A stretch of 64,000 nucleotides of DNA. Source: Ficedula albicollis (lineage: Eukaryota; Chordata; Aves; Passeriformes; Muscicapidae). This document shows positions 14,652 through 27,649 of this stretch, piece after piece. The notes below the pieces were generated by a model. That model ran no database searches, was not told where the DNA came from, and was given only the letters and a program-made list of their open reading frames with translations. Where the stretch lies: positions 23,010,789 to 23,074,788 of the forward strand of contig NC_021681.1 of NCBI RefSeq assembly GCF_000247815.1, in the 5' to 3' direction. The stretch's first letter is position 1; each line of letters starts with the position of its first letter. Both the position numbers and the translations under genes were made by a program.

Positions 14652-15298
14652 CATATGTATTTCTCCCATATTATCCCATTTGTTTTTTCTCCACCATGCT
14701 TGTCTGGATGGCATTGCTTTGCTCCTTGGGCTTTTCCAGCCCTCCCTCCACTTCAGATACATCTCCAGTGCCTGATAATCTTTCCCTAGACAATTAAACC
14801 TTCATTTGTTGCTTCCTTGCAAGTCCAGATTTTAAAACTATACACTTTTTTTTTTTCTGTTAGGTTAGGATTGCTTCCAACTTCCAATCCCCAATTTAGA
14901 TTACACGCTCAGAAACTAACTCCAAACATTTACTGCGTTTGAAGGTCACAGTGCTATTGATTGATTTCCAGTTATAATGTATGTTGTCCTAACATGAGTT
15001 AAAAAACATTCTGGGCTAAATCCAAAAATGCTGGGATCAAAGCATCTGGACTTGTTGCTTTCATGTTTGGCACATAAAGGGGCTGGCAGTCACCAATGTG
15101 GTCTTGGCTGGGCTATAGTTGTTTTCATTCTCTGATGTGAAACAGTTGGGAATCACAGACCCTCCAACAGTTATAGTGGACTAAATAAAAATTGGCTTAA
15201 AAACCTGCCAAGCATCTGAAAGTGCCAGTCTCCAGAGTTTTTCACAACTTATTGGCTATGGCATGTTTTTCTTTTCATTTCTCTTGTGTTTTTTTTTT

Positions 15299-15339
15299 TC
15301 TTCCTCTCTCTCTCTCTCTCTCTTTTTTTTTTTTTTTTA
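15299..15339. repeat. (CT)n and poly-T simple repeat
   Basis: A short T/C-rich stretch ends in about ten CT repeats and an uninterrupted run of about 16 T. Confidence 0.9.
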
Positions 15340-18105
15340 AGAAATAATTTTCTGCAAAATTAGACTTTCAGTTGGGTATTTGAAATAGGTAAAGTCTTCA
15401 TCTCATCAGACTCAATTTATCATCTTTGATCTGACTTCACTCATTCCTTTGGCTGCTCCATCTGATTTTTATAATTATATAAAAAAAACCCCAGCATTTT
15501 TGCTATCAAACTTATCACATAAGAAAATAAACAAGGGCCAATTTCTTGGCTAGCCCGCCTTAAAGATATCCCAGCACTGCATCTGCATGTCAGCTTTTCA
15601 CTTTCAAATTCACTCTAAACAGATTATTCCTAAAGTTTTTTCATTAGTCTCCCCTAAAAGTCTTCTATTTATATTTGCTGTTTATAAAATCGCATCCAGA
15701 GGCCGTTGTGCAACGCGCTGCACAGAGTCAAAAGCCACGGAGCCCTTGAGACAAACGATGGAAACACTTTACAGATGGGAGCTGTTGTACAGATGGAGGA
15801 TGGGGGCAGCAGGGACACGGAGGTTGGAGAGGGGAAGAATTATGGATGCTGGCCGTGGTTGTGAAAGAAGCCAGTGGCAGAGCCAGCCACTTAACCCACA
15901 TTCCCATCCAATTGCTTCCCTACTAATTAATTTTCCTCTCTCATCCTTTCAGAAGGCGCATGATAATTTTTACCCCCTTCTCTCGTGATTCTAAAAAAAT
16001 AAAGCGCTGGCGACCGGCACATCGAATTCTTCACGAGCATCACGCGTTTTTTCAGCCACTTAGGCTAATTTCTAGGAACTTTGTGTTGGCCTTGGGATCA
16101 GGCTTGGGGGCTGCCCCTGGTGAGGGCAGCACCAGGAAGGTCACTGCTGCCAAAGTTAAAGAGCTGCTCCTGTAATTTCCAGCCAGACAACGGCACCTCG
16201 CTGCACACTGGGCTGAGGTTTATGCTCAGACAAGTTTTAGTGCAGTCTGTCGGTCACAGGGAGCAGTGCTGCTCCTCCTGCTTCCCACTCTTGACAGCTA
16301 ATCCACAGGAAAAGGGAATTTATTGTGGCCCCAGCAGTGGTTCAGCCCTGATTGATGTCACCAATGTTCTTCGCCCATCCCTCCGTGGCTTCAGCAAACG
16401 TCTCCCAAGGCACCACACGCTGCAAATCCCCTTCCTGCTGCCCCAACTGAGCTGAGGCTCCTTGGGTCATTCAGGCAAGAGATACCAGAGCAAAAAATGG
16501 GAGGAGGAAAAGGATTATATGATCCTTTACCTCTGTATGAGAAGCAGGGTCTTCGCTGACTGATTTTTAAACAGAACATTTTCAACATCTCCATGAGGCT
16601 TCCAATCAGTTCTGAGACAGTAAAACTTGGACTGAAGAAAGGCTAAAACCAGCTAAAACTAATGTTTTAGAGACAGTCAGGACATGAGGGATGAAGTGTT
16701 AAAGCAAAGAGATGATTTCAGTTCTGGCACCTTTGGCAAGGCTAAATATCTCTTCAGGACTCATAGCAATGAAAAAATGAATGTTCCACTAAGAAAACCA
16801 ACACTCAGCATAAAACACACATTTGCCATTAATATGTAGTCTAGAGCCATCTAAAAGTAAGATTACCTTATAGTAAAATGAATATAAATTTGGCTTGCTA
16901 AAGGATTTTGAGGACATTTTTGTGTTCAGGTGAAACATTATCAATTGCTGCTGTGTGTGGCTGTATTTACACAGTTTGCTTTTCATACTGCCACTAGAAA
17001 AACCCGTGCACATTCTTTCCATGTAAAATAATTTTGTAAAATAACTTAGTCCAACACTTACACCTAGTCTGAGTATCAAAGATTTTTTTTTTATTTTTTA
17101 ATGTTTTGATTATAAGTGAGTAAATGAGCATATGTGCAATTATATTTTGGGTGCAATAGCTTCAGCCGCCACATTTTGGCATTTTATTTTATTAGCTAAA
17201 AGCTCACATATGGTTTCCATGTTTCCAATCTGGCTTTAAGGATGCAATGGCTGAATTAAGCAATGTTTCTCCTCACTCCAATTCCCTTAGATATACTTAA
17301 AAAGTCTATTCAGATTATAAAAAAAGTAAATTAAGGTTTATAATATTCAGAAGGTGGCCCATGGTTGTGAATAATACAGTGCTATCTTGTAAGTCCCCTT
17401 GCACCCTGCAGAAACTGTTAAAAGCCAAGTTTCATAGTTTAAAATATTAAATCACTCTATGATCCTGTGGGGCAGAGTCATGCCTGAATCCCAGCATAGT
17501 TCTTGTACTAACAACAATGCCATTATATCAGCGTGAGAACCCCCAGAAAACGGGTCACCCCACATGGCCATTGGGATTTGCAGGTCCTCCAGCACCTTCC
17601 CACATTGGACCTCGTGGATTTGGGGAGGATTTTGAGAGTCCTTGTTTAACACAGTGTGACAAAACCTAGAAAAATTAGGAAAGAGCCCAGGGTCACTTGA
17701 TGTGTAGCTGTGAGAGTGGTCGAGAGGAATTGCTGTGTCCCAACGATGGGATGGGGCAGAGGGCACAGCTGCAGGGTTATGGAAAGGGCATGGACAGCTC
17801 TGTATCCCACAGGGTTTGTGGCAGGCGTGGTGTGGCTCAGACATCAGGCAGCACTTCCCAACCACAGACCTTGTGAATCCCTAAATGCAAAGAGGGAGCT
17901 CAGCGAGTCCCGTGGGAAGGGGTTTGCAATAACTGCAGCAAACACACGTCAGGGATGGTCTTGGCTGAGTGACCTCCCAGGCCCCAGCCAGCCCCACATT
18001 TCTGTGGGCTCATCTAAACACATCCAGCACGTCTGGGAGCATGGGAACGTGGGCCTTCTCTGCTGAAGTGGTGCAAAAGTAAATCAGACCCAGGATATCC
18101 CTCTT
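15340..18105. other. No gene recognised
   Basis: This is non-coding DNA. Around 15.7-16.05 kb there are slightly more CpGs (for example GCGCTGGCGACCGG) but not enough for an island. The open frames in 15.6-16.5 kb show no recognisable domain. Confidence 0.4.
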
Positions 18106-18108
18106 TTA

Positions 18109-18357
18109 TCACAGAATCCCGGAATGGCTTGAATTGCAGGGGGGCCTTTAAAGACCATATCATTCCAGCCCCCCACCATGGGTAGGGACACCTTCCACTA
18201 TCCCAGATTGCTCCAAGCCCCATCCAACGTGGCCTCGAACATTCCCAGGGTTGGGGCAGCCACAGCTTCTCTGGGCAGCCTGTGCCAGGGCCTCAACAAC
18301 CATCCTAACACAGACTTACTCCTCCAGATCCTCAAGTTTCCATCTAAATCCATCCAA
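18109..18357 (-). mobile_element. CR1-type LINE fragment
   Basis: On the plus strand it reads ACAGAATCCCGGAATGGCTT, then CCATCCAACGTGGCCTCGAACATTCC and GGGCAGCCTGTGCCAGGGCCTC. This is the reverse complement of the avian CR1 3' region. The distal part is diverged or deleted. Confidence 0.88.
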
Positions 18358-18359
18358 AT

Positions 18360-21300
18360 CCAGCAAAACATGCAAGTTTCAACAGAGCCCATATCCATAG
18401 GTACACTTAAGCATGGGATTAAACAGTTTTCTGAATGGGGTCCCTATGTTACTAAGGATTGGCTGTTAGTCTTGGCTCTTTTTTTCAGCCAAATTGAGAT
18501 GGGAAAAGGTTTCCACACTAGGATGAAGCCAAGGGGTTTTTCTCTCCCTTTCTCTTTTTTTCCACCTTTTTCTCTCCAACAGAACAAGATAAATGCCTGA
18601 CAACTATTTCTATCTTGCTAATATCCTGGAATTTGGGCCTTTGGGTATGGGAAATTCAAGACTAAATCAGACATGTTCAGCTGAAGATTGTAATCCCAGT
18701 TCTCAAATGTGAGCTCTCCTGACCACTGGGATGTTCAAACAGCAGAGTTCTTATGATTTGGGTAAATCACAGAGTGAGAAGGGGAGACAGTGTGAGGGAT
18801 GGTCTAAATTCATCTGATTGTTCACAGGGTTTTGGTGTTGACAGACAATTTTCTAAAGATTTGTTTTAATTGAAGTGTCTGCATCAACTCTAAACATTTG
18901 ACCAATATTTTAAAGGGTGATCATTATTTTTTTTCAGCTCTTTGGAGACATCAAACTACCATAACTTTGCCTGAAGTCATGGGGAAGGAGGTGACCTCAC
19001 CTTTTCTGAAAATCAGCTGTATGTATACCATGTTTGTGAACAGAATTGCTGTCTGTGATTTTAAAAATGTAGACCTTGGATGTCTTCCCTTTTCAGTACC
19101 AGTGAAATGAACTAATCAAAACATCGAGAGCTCACAGAACAAGTGGATATTGTGCTGGAAATTCCACGTAGTGCCTGGACTGGTCCACACGGACACACAA
19201 TCTGCAAGATCAAGAGATGCTTCAGCCCTTCTGCCGACACTTGAAAAAAAACATTGCAAGGTTTAAGGAGGAAAGCAAATTAATGGAAACATCCACTTAA
19301 AAGGACCGTTTCCAATCACTGGTACTCCATTCATTACAGGCCTGAGTGGTTCCAGAGACAACAGAAAACTATGCATTGTTGCAATGCCAAGAACAAGAGA
19401 CGCAATATGGATGTTGTGTTGCTTCTCACTCATGGCCATCTGAATGTTTTCATGCCCTTCCCATCTCGCCTGGCGCATTCACCAGCCAGAAAATTGCTGC
19501 CACTCTCTCCCCTGTGACCAAAAGGGAGGCAGGGCTGGCATTTCAGGGCCCTTCCAGCCACACAGAGTTGGGTTGGGGGCTGGCACTGGCGTTGCTTGCA
19601 CAGCCCCAGCAGCAGTATAAGGCAGACACTGGGCAGGAGTTCTGCCTGATGCATCGTCGAGCTGAAAACCCTTTATGGGAGGCAAAGCTTTTTTATGGGA
19701 GGTAAAAGCACAGCAGTCATTTAATTAACAATACCTCAAAGTCCTCAGAGAACCACATGGCTGAAGTTTTCCCAGGGCTGCTGTGATAACTTGTTAAAAT
19801 TTGGGCAGTGTAACTCAATCTTTGCTCCGCCAGCCATTTCCCCAGCATCCCTGCGGCGTGGCAGGGACATTACAGCACAGACTCTCCAGCGTGGTGAGGA
19901 TTTGAAAATGTCACCATATGTTACAGATATCTCAAGACCACATGGAAAAACTTCATCTCGAGGCCTGGCAAGGCACACACAATAACACTGGGCTTTTTCA
20001 GAAAGTGAAGCAGCAGCCTTACAGCAGAGCTTGCTTCCAGCCCTAGCAGAGGGGAGAGTGCACCATTTCTGTACTCAAAATACTCACCAGGTAGGGCAGA
20101 AATAACCTTAAAATGTCCAGTATTACCTGATTGAGGTCAACAGGCCATAACCAGGACATCAACCCAGTGTGAAGCCCATCACAGTCTACTGGAGTCACCA
20201 ACTTCTGTTGAGTTTGATGAAGCCAGAATGGGTTAAGAAATGGGTATGTGTCATGAAATTGTGCAACTTGTATTGTTTTGGCACTACATATATTCTAAAC
20301 TAACAATCTTGGCCAAGTTAGGCTTTTTTTTTTTTTTTAAATCTTCCCTTTTAGGCCTCTTGTAATTTAATCTTACCCAAAATTTATGGAAAAGAATACA
20401 CACCCGCTTTATGCCAATCAGTGAGGATTAGCCTTTGCAAAGACTGTTTCTTCCGTGCTATTTTGCATCTTGGTGCCGTTCTCTAGATCTCTTAAATGCA
20501 AAAATAAACAAACATCCATACATCTGGGAGCAGATTTCCAAGCGGAGCCCAGCGCCAGCTTTTTTTCCTGTTCCGAGCGCTCAGCACCCACGATGGGGCC
20601 AGTTCAGCCAAACCAGGGCCAGGTTTCCATAGGAACACGGCGATCTGGAGGCTCCCAACGTGACAAATATGCACAGATCCGTCGTTTAACTCATCCTCCC
20701 ACCCAGGAACGATAAAATGACACGGTGCTGCAGCAGCAGCATCAGCTATGGATAGCAGCAGCAGCAGCGACCCCGTGACGGACACATAAACAGCTGGGAG
20801 GAATGTTGGCCGTGCAGGGAGATTGCTCAAGCCCCCAGTGCAGACCTGAGTGTTTGCTTATGTTCCTGCTTGGCAAGATACAGCTCTGTGAGATACTGGT
20901 CAGTGCTTGGGCAAGAGAATCGTTTCTGGCATGGCGCTGATTCCTCAGGATGTAAGGGAACTGGAAACAGGGAGGTACAGCGTTGGTAAACTGCTCTTCC
21001 TTGCTGATTTACTGGGCCTGGCCCTGATTTATGAAGTGCAACTGTGGACAGGATGTTGCCAGTTGAGGCTGTGTGTTGAGTGTCAGCTGCAGGATTTAGG
21101 GATGAAAATGGCTCTACACTGGACAGGGATGGTCTGAGCAGGTGTTTTCCATCTCCAGCTTCTGTGGCGAGTCGAGTTATTCAGTCTGACAACTGCCAAG
21201 GGCACATTTAATTGGGTAGGAGAGAGAGTTGGGTGAGCAAAGCAGGGAAGCCTTGCCCTTACTCATACAGACAGCCTGATGAACTTCTTTCTGTTACAGC

Positions 21301-21484
21301 CCCTCCTTATTTTGCATTTGAGTGAGCCAAGTTCATGGAAAAGCATGGTGTCATGCGAAATAATTTCTGGAAAATGGAAATAATTTATGCACACAAAAAG
21401 ACTCTGGTTTGTACTCAGGGGACAGTAACCTTGAGTGCCAGAGAAGCCACATGATGCTGAGTGTCTGATCTATATCTGAACGTG
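18360..21484. other. No gene recognised
   Basis: This is non-coding. A patch at about 20.52-20.78 kb has several CpGs and short CAGCAG runs but no clear gene or island. Confidence 0.4.
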
Positions 21485-21485
21485 C

Positions 21486-21870
21486 ACAGAATCAGAGAAT
21501 CATTTTGGCTGGAAAACCCTCTAAGACCATTGAGTCCAACCATTAACCAGCACTGCCAAGTCCATCACGAGCCATGACCCTAAGCACCACATTTACAGGT
21601 TATTTGAACAATTCCAGGTGTGGTGATTCCACCACTGCCCTGCACAGCTCGTTCCAATGCCTGACCACCCTTTCAGAGAAGATATTTTTCCTAATATCCA
21701 ACCAAAACCTGTCCTGGGCACAACTTGAGGCCATTTCCTCATGCTATATTGCTCATTACCTGGAAGAAAAAAATCACTCCCCACCTGGGTTCAACCTCCT
21801 GTCAGGGAGGTGTAGAAAGTGATAAGATCCCCCGATCCTCCTTTTCTCCATCCTAAGCAACCCTTGCAGG
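21486..21870 (-). mobile_element. CR1-type LINE fragment, second subfamily
   Basis: It starts ACAGAATCAGAGAATCATTT on the plus strand, then TCCAACCATTAACCAGCACT, GTTCCAATGCCTGACCACCC and GGCCATTTCCTCATGCTATA. This is the reverse-complement order of a longer CR1 3' segment that reaches further 5' than the other copies here. Confidence 0.88.
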
Positions 21871-21912
21871 TAGATTCAGCTATCAAACAGAGGAGTGGAG
21901 AATAGTCACACC

Positions 21913-21971
21913 AAAAAAAAAAAAAAAAAAAAACCCCCCCCCCCCCCAAAAAAAAAAAAAAAAAAAAAAAA
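21913..21971. repeat. A21-C14-A24 homopolymer block
   Basis: There is a run of 21 A, then exactly 14 C, then 24 A, then unique sequence. Only these homopolymers are present, so the block could be a degenerate poly-A tail with an internal C expansion, or a consensus error. Confidence 0.95.
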
Positions 21972-22832
21972 GATTTGTTGAGAAATCAGTCAGAAAAAAA
22001 TTTAGAGAGTACCAGTTGCATGGATCATCTTCCTTGCAAGAAATCATACAGCAAGTTGGGAACAACTTTCAATGTGTGTGACTGCTCTGCATCCCATGTC
22101 TTTTTCATAAGAGTTTTTTTTCCCCCAACATTATAAAAAAACCCACCAAACATCCAATCCCCCACAGTTATTTGCTCACTGTTTGTAACGCTCTGCAACT
22201 TTAAAAATTCTTCCTCCCCACTGCAAACATACTTCCTCAGAGAGGCAGCAGCAGAGCCCCGCTAAGATGCTTAAGAGGAGGTCAAGAGAAAAGCCATTTA
22301 CCAGGGGAATCTCTCTCAGCCCTTAACACATTTTTATTGCTACCTATGCACACAGTGCTCTCTCAGAGGCTAGATGAATAAATATGCCTCTTTTGAGCAA
22401 ACATTTATAATGCTATTTGAACACGGGGGAAAAACAGTTTCAGCTTAAAAACGATACTCACACCATGTTTACATTTTTTTTTCCCAAGCTGCAGTTAAAA
22501 TGAAACTATCCAGACAGACATTCAGCATGAGGCTCAGGAAAGCATGTTTCTTTTGGCCCCTTTCACTACAGAATTTCACCTAAAAATGAAATACAAAAGA
22601 TTGGGGTTTTGGTGGGGGGAGAAATACAAAAGAAAGATTTGTTTGTAGATGAATTACTCTGTGGAAATTCATCCAAGAACATCAGTGTAATTGCTCATTA
22701 ATATGAGAGTTGGAAGATACTTAAAAATGTTTCTCCTCCTTTGAAATTTCTGCAGCCAAACAGAGTCCCTGAGCTGGTGATGTACTTGTGCATGGACTTC
22801 TCTTGGAATGAGGGGGTGCCCCTTTCCTCCTC

Positions 22833-23020
22833 CTCCACCCCCCAAAATCCAGCAGATAAGGCTCTGATCTGCTTGGGGGCACTCTGAGCTCAGCCCTCGG
22901 TGGCAGATCAGCCCCTGGGCAAGGAACTCCACCCCCCAAAATCCAGCAGATAAGGCTCTGATCTGCTTGGGGGCACTCTGAGCTCAGCCCTCGGTGGCAG
23001 ATCAGCCCGTGGGCTTTCTC
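22833..23020. repeat. 94-bp tandem duplication, two copies
   Basis: The block beginning CTCCACCCCCCAAAATCCAG at 22833 recurs at 22927 (period 94). The copies are nearly identical; one visible difference is CAGCCCCTGGGC versus CAGCCCGTGGGC. Confidence 0.95.
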
Positions 23021-26000
23021 ATTTTCACCTCTTCTCCACCAAATGTTGAATTCCCAAGGCTAAGGAGCAGCTCTCATTTTATCAGATGATGGAGGAATGA
23101 CCTCTGGACGCTGTCCCAGCAGCATTCCTGATGCCAGTTCTAAGAGGACTCCTCACACACTGAAAGTTAAGGAGCCCTGAAGGGCTTTCCTGGCCGGGAC
23201 TGGAGGAGAGTGATTAGCCCCTGTAAGGATCCCTGTTCTCTGAGCTGCGAGAAACTTCAAATCCCACTGACTTCACTGGCACTTCAGGGCACTCAGCACC
23301 TTCCAAGATTAATTCCTCAAGCAGGGAGAGGTCTAGAAACCTATATATTAGAGCACTTTACGTCTTCAGCTGCAGTAGGGCTCTTTCTGGTGAGCTTGAC
23401 AAAGGACAGATTATATATTATGCCATGCCATAAACTTCAGCAATCTAAGAATTCTGAAAATACCCCGTTCTATTACTCTCCTTGCTTTGACATGAAATAT
23501 TAAACACTGCTTACCAAAGTGATGTTATTGAACACAGATGTCCACTATCACATTCAAATTGTTCAAGTCAATCTAGGTTTATATATTTTCTTTACTTAAG
23601 CGTTTGTATAAACCCAAGTGTGCCCTGACAGTAATGATTTCACAATATACTATATTCAATTAGGGAGACAAATATGCATTTACATTTTTACTGAACTTGT
23701 TTCACACACACACTCAGGCTCCAGCTCCAACTTATTTTTGACATTTGCTGGAAAATAAAGGAATAGAAAGGGTGCCACCTACTGAGTCGCTCAAACATTT
23801 TTGGAGGCCAAAAAAAATCATGCAAATTACTAATATGTTCATTCCAGTTAAAAATAAACAAACCTTCCAGCTATATTTGTAAGCCTGTGGGAAGATAGCC
23901 ATAGGGAGTGTTCTGGTTATCAAATCACTCAGTGACTGGAGCTCTTAGCAGGGTGTAGGAGACTCCTTGACTCCCAGCAGGTTTGAATCCACCTATTCCT
24001 CTGGAAAACCCAGGCAAAATGGATCAGTCTGTGTCGTGGCAGACCATGAATATCTTTTGCAAGCAATGGATGTCACGACACAGGAGAATCCAGCAGCATT
24101 GCTGGAACTGCCCCGTGGGTCTCGTGCTAGTGATCAGCCTGTCAGGAATTGGGAAGGTCTGCTGTCAAGTAGCTCATAAACTCTATCAGGCAGATGACAT
24201 TTAGGCAGATACTCAATTTACAAGCTGAAAAGGTGTATCAAGGCTCAAGAATGAAGACAGGCTCTCAGCACCACTTCAAAAGCCAGCGCCCCTTTCTGAC
24301 ATCCGTCAAGGCACAGCCTTGTCTTTAAGATCCTGCAGAGTGAGGCAGAAATATTGAAGGTGTTGTGCCAGTGCTGCAGTTTCCTCACTTGGGGGAGATA
24401 AAATATCAAAATGAGCTTCAATGGTGCCCTGATATCAGGCAGGGAAGCTGCAATTTGTGGGTTTTTTCAGTTGTAAAAGTCAGCCTGGTCAGCTTTGTCA
24501 TCCACCAGGCAAAGTACACCTTGAGGCAGGAAGATCACACCTGTCTGTGGTAAATCATGAGTTTTTATCTGGTTAGAAGCCACTGACAAAGCAACACCTT
24601 TATGGGGATGGGGAATTAGAAACAATCCCTCCTGGCTGGCCACTAACACTGCTCTCCATTCTCCAGAGCAGCCTCTGTGCAGAAAAGTTGGGATGTGCCT
24701 GCCATGAGTAATTTGTGGCTTAGCTTCCTTCCACAAAAGATGAAAATCACATTGATTTTCTTTGGAAAAGTTGTAGTTATGACTGACACAGCCCCCGATT
24801 TCATTCTCCTTGATTGCACACGGAGTCCTCACCAGACCTGCAGATGTGCAGCTCTGTCTTGGACTTGGCACACACAGACAGGCCAGAGGTTTCCACAGTT
24901 ATTGTGTATTTAATATCTGCCAGCTTCTTGTGTTGGACTGGTGCAGCAATTAAATATTTGGGAAAATAATTGTGAAACATTAACAGGTCCTTATTGTTAA
25001 CAGGTATTTCTGGCAGAGGTTCCTTCAGGGCAACTTGGACAAGGCACTCTTGGCAATGGCATTTTTTCCCACAGGGACCTTCAAACCCCTCTTGTGTGGG
25101 GCCTTATTTTGCTGGCAGCAGAGGCAGGAAAACCCCCAGTTTTCAACATCCTCCTTCATGCCCACTCAAATTAAAATATTAATTTAGTGGTTTTTTTTCC
25201 ACATCTCCCCTGCCTGGGCACGTGATGCTGCAGCACCATTGGTGTACTCGAGACACCAAGGGCTGCAGATCCATCCCTTCTCCAGCTCCTGAGGGGTCCA
25301 GAGGTTTTCTGCTTGCACAAGCCCTCACTGAGGCATGCATTGAAATGGATTTCTGCTGCTGAAATCATTCTGTCCCCAGTGCTTACAGGCACGTTTTGAT
25401 TTTTCTCAAAGGAAGCAGCCCTGTCTCTCTAGAGGACCCCTCTGTGGTGGTTGGGGTTCCTTACTTTTGTTTTTAAAGGTAAAAAGAGCCAAGGCACTTT
25501 TAAAAAATTATTATTATTTTTAAGCTAGAAATCAAAAAGAAGAGAAAATCTACTGCAAATTCAAATACTTATGCATGAAATCACACATATTGTTATCCCT
25601 TGTAGAGAGCACATCATCAAAGCAGTGACACTGAACTACCAAATCAATCCTCAAAGCTTCCCAAGGGAAGCAAATCCCCAGCTAACACCCCACAGCAAAA
25701 GAGTTTGCAACAAGAAACCAAACTCACCCAGCCCCTACCACTGCTCTTTTCAAAGACATAAAGATTTCCAGGTGCTTGACATGCACGTTAACTTTTTAAG
25801 TAATAAAACTTGAGGAGATGATTCCCGTTGGATCAGAGGAGAGACCTTGCTACAACAATAGCTGTGCTGGCAAACTGACTCCTTTCAACACATTCTTGAG
25901 TTTGTATTTTAAGTGGTTTTGCCACATTGGCAGCCAAAAATAACTATTTTCTGATCAAATTCACTGGTTCTTGTAAAACATTTTAACACGCTAACTATGA

Positions 26001-26880
26001 CCGTGAGCAGTTCTAATACTCCTTCAAGCTGCCTGTTCAAACCTCTTACTTTTGAGAGGGTGAAAGGCTCCTCAAAAGGCTTGAGCAGAGTGATGCCATC
26101 AGTGGCTGCTGTTCCTGCAGCATTCCCACCCCTCATTACCCAGGGACACAGCCCACATTTAATGTGATGCTGTTTGCTGCTTTGTATTTCATACATGCCC
26201 TTAATGTAAAGTAATAATTAAGAGCAGCCTTCCTCTGTGCCTGGTAGTGCAAGGCCAAGATCCACAACAACTACCACAGCTGAAATGTCAAGGAAAAGGG
26301 AAAAAAAGCAAATGGACAGGCAGGAATTACACCACAGTCTCTACTTGCACAGATCTTGCTCTTTGATGATGATGTACAGCAAGAAATCTTAATGTAGTTC
26401 TTAGAATAGAAATAAATCATTTAAAAACTGGGTTTCTGGTTGAAAAAAAAGCCTCCTCCAGCTGCAAAAATTAGAGAATTTTCAGTAAGTCGCTTTGTAA
26501 GCAATTTATGGCACCTTAAGACTTACCAAATAACAAAGAAATGACAGGCTGGTTCCAATGGGAACAGGGCAGAATCAGTGGGACATGGAGCATTTCCACC
26601 CCAAAAGTGGCTCCAGTTACCCAGCCAACATGAGCCCAGTTCACAGTGCTGCTCCCACTGGGCCACCTCCAAAGCAGGGGACAGAGCTGAGACGAGCCCT
26701 GGATTTCTGGATGAACCAAGGACTTGCAGGCAGAAAGAAAACACAAAGAACAGAACCTGCTCCAAATGGCAAAGCCGCTTCTTTTGTACTTGACCTCTTT
26801 TGGTAAGAGGTCAGTGAGGTCACCTGAGCAGGTGGATCTCAATTACTGTGGACCAACACAGTGATTTTGGATAACAGACC
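23021..26880. other. No gene recognised
   Basis: This is non-coding DNA with no domain-bearing frames. Reciprocal open frames at 26.5-26.85 kb on both strands are short and without features. Confidence 0.4.
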
Positions 26881-26910
26881 TTAATTAATTAATTAATTAA
26901 TTAATTAATT
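26881..26910. repeat. (TTAA)n microsatellite
   Basis: Thirty bases of uninterrupted TTAA repeats. The unit is self-complementary, so the whole tract is a perfect palindrome. Confidence 0.95.
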
Positions 26911-27499
26911 CTCATTAGGCCTCTTGGAATCACTAGAGGCAGAAGCGAGCACATGCCTTAGACCAGGATGTTACATCTGGACAGGAAAAAACACCCAGTA
27001 GATGATGGCATGAAGCATTTAAGCATTAACTGTAATATCTACACCACATGCAGCTCCTCAAGATGTTTTGCTGTCATCAGCTTAGTAAAAGATAAAGATT
27101 TATTGGGCTATTACTGAAAAGGAAGCTAGATACTGCCAAATGGCACGGACAGTTAGATGACTACTTGCTGACATCTTTATTCATATATAAAACAACACAA
27201 CTGAGTTGTGTTTTTTTTTTAAACTACCATGCTTGAAGGAATCAGCAAAGCAGTGGCTTATCATACAGCACTTTAAAGTAATTTTTAAACCATTCACAGG
27301 CTTTGGATGGTTGTTTTTATTGCATGCATGCAGAATATTCTATGAGCACCCTGTGAACTTTTAGTGCTGACTAAAAGAAGAGATAAGCAGTGCTGGCTGC
27401 AGATTGGGATAACGATTTCTGAAGGTGCTGAGGGACCATCCCATGGAACAGTGGTCCCTGGATACTGTCACAAGGTCGCTCTGGGCCCACATATCTCAG

Positions 27500-27645
27500 A
27501 TATCAGGAAAAAAACCCTTTACTGTGAGGGTGGTGAGGCACTGGCAAAGGGTGCCCAGAGAAGTTGTGGCTGCCCCACATCTAGCTGGAAAGAGATGGAA
27601 TTTAAGGTCCCTTCCAACCCAAACCATTCCATGATTTATGAACAT
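27500..27645 (+). mobile_element. CR1-type LINE 3' fragment
   Basis: It contains ACTGTGAGGGTGGTGAGGCA, GCCCAGAGAAGTTGTGGCTG and AAGGTCCCTTCCAACCCAAA followed by CCATTCCATGATTTATG. This is the standard CR1 3' order with a small internal deletion relative to the usual element. Confidence 0.93.
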
Positions 27646-27649
27646 TTCA

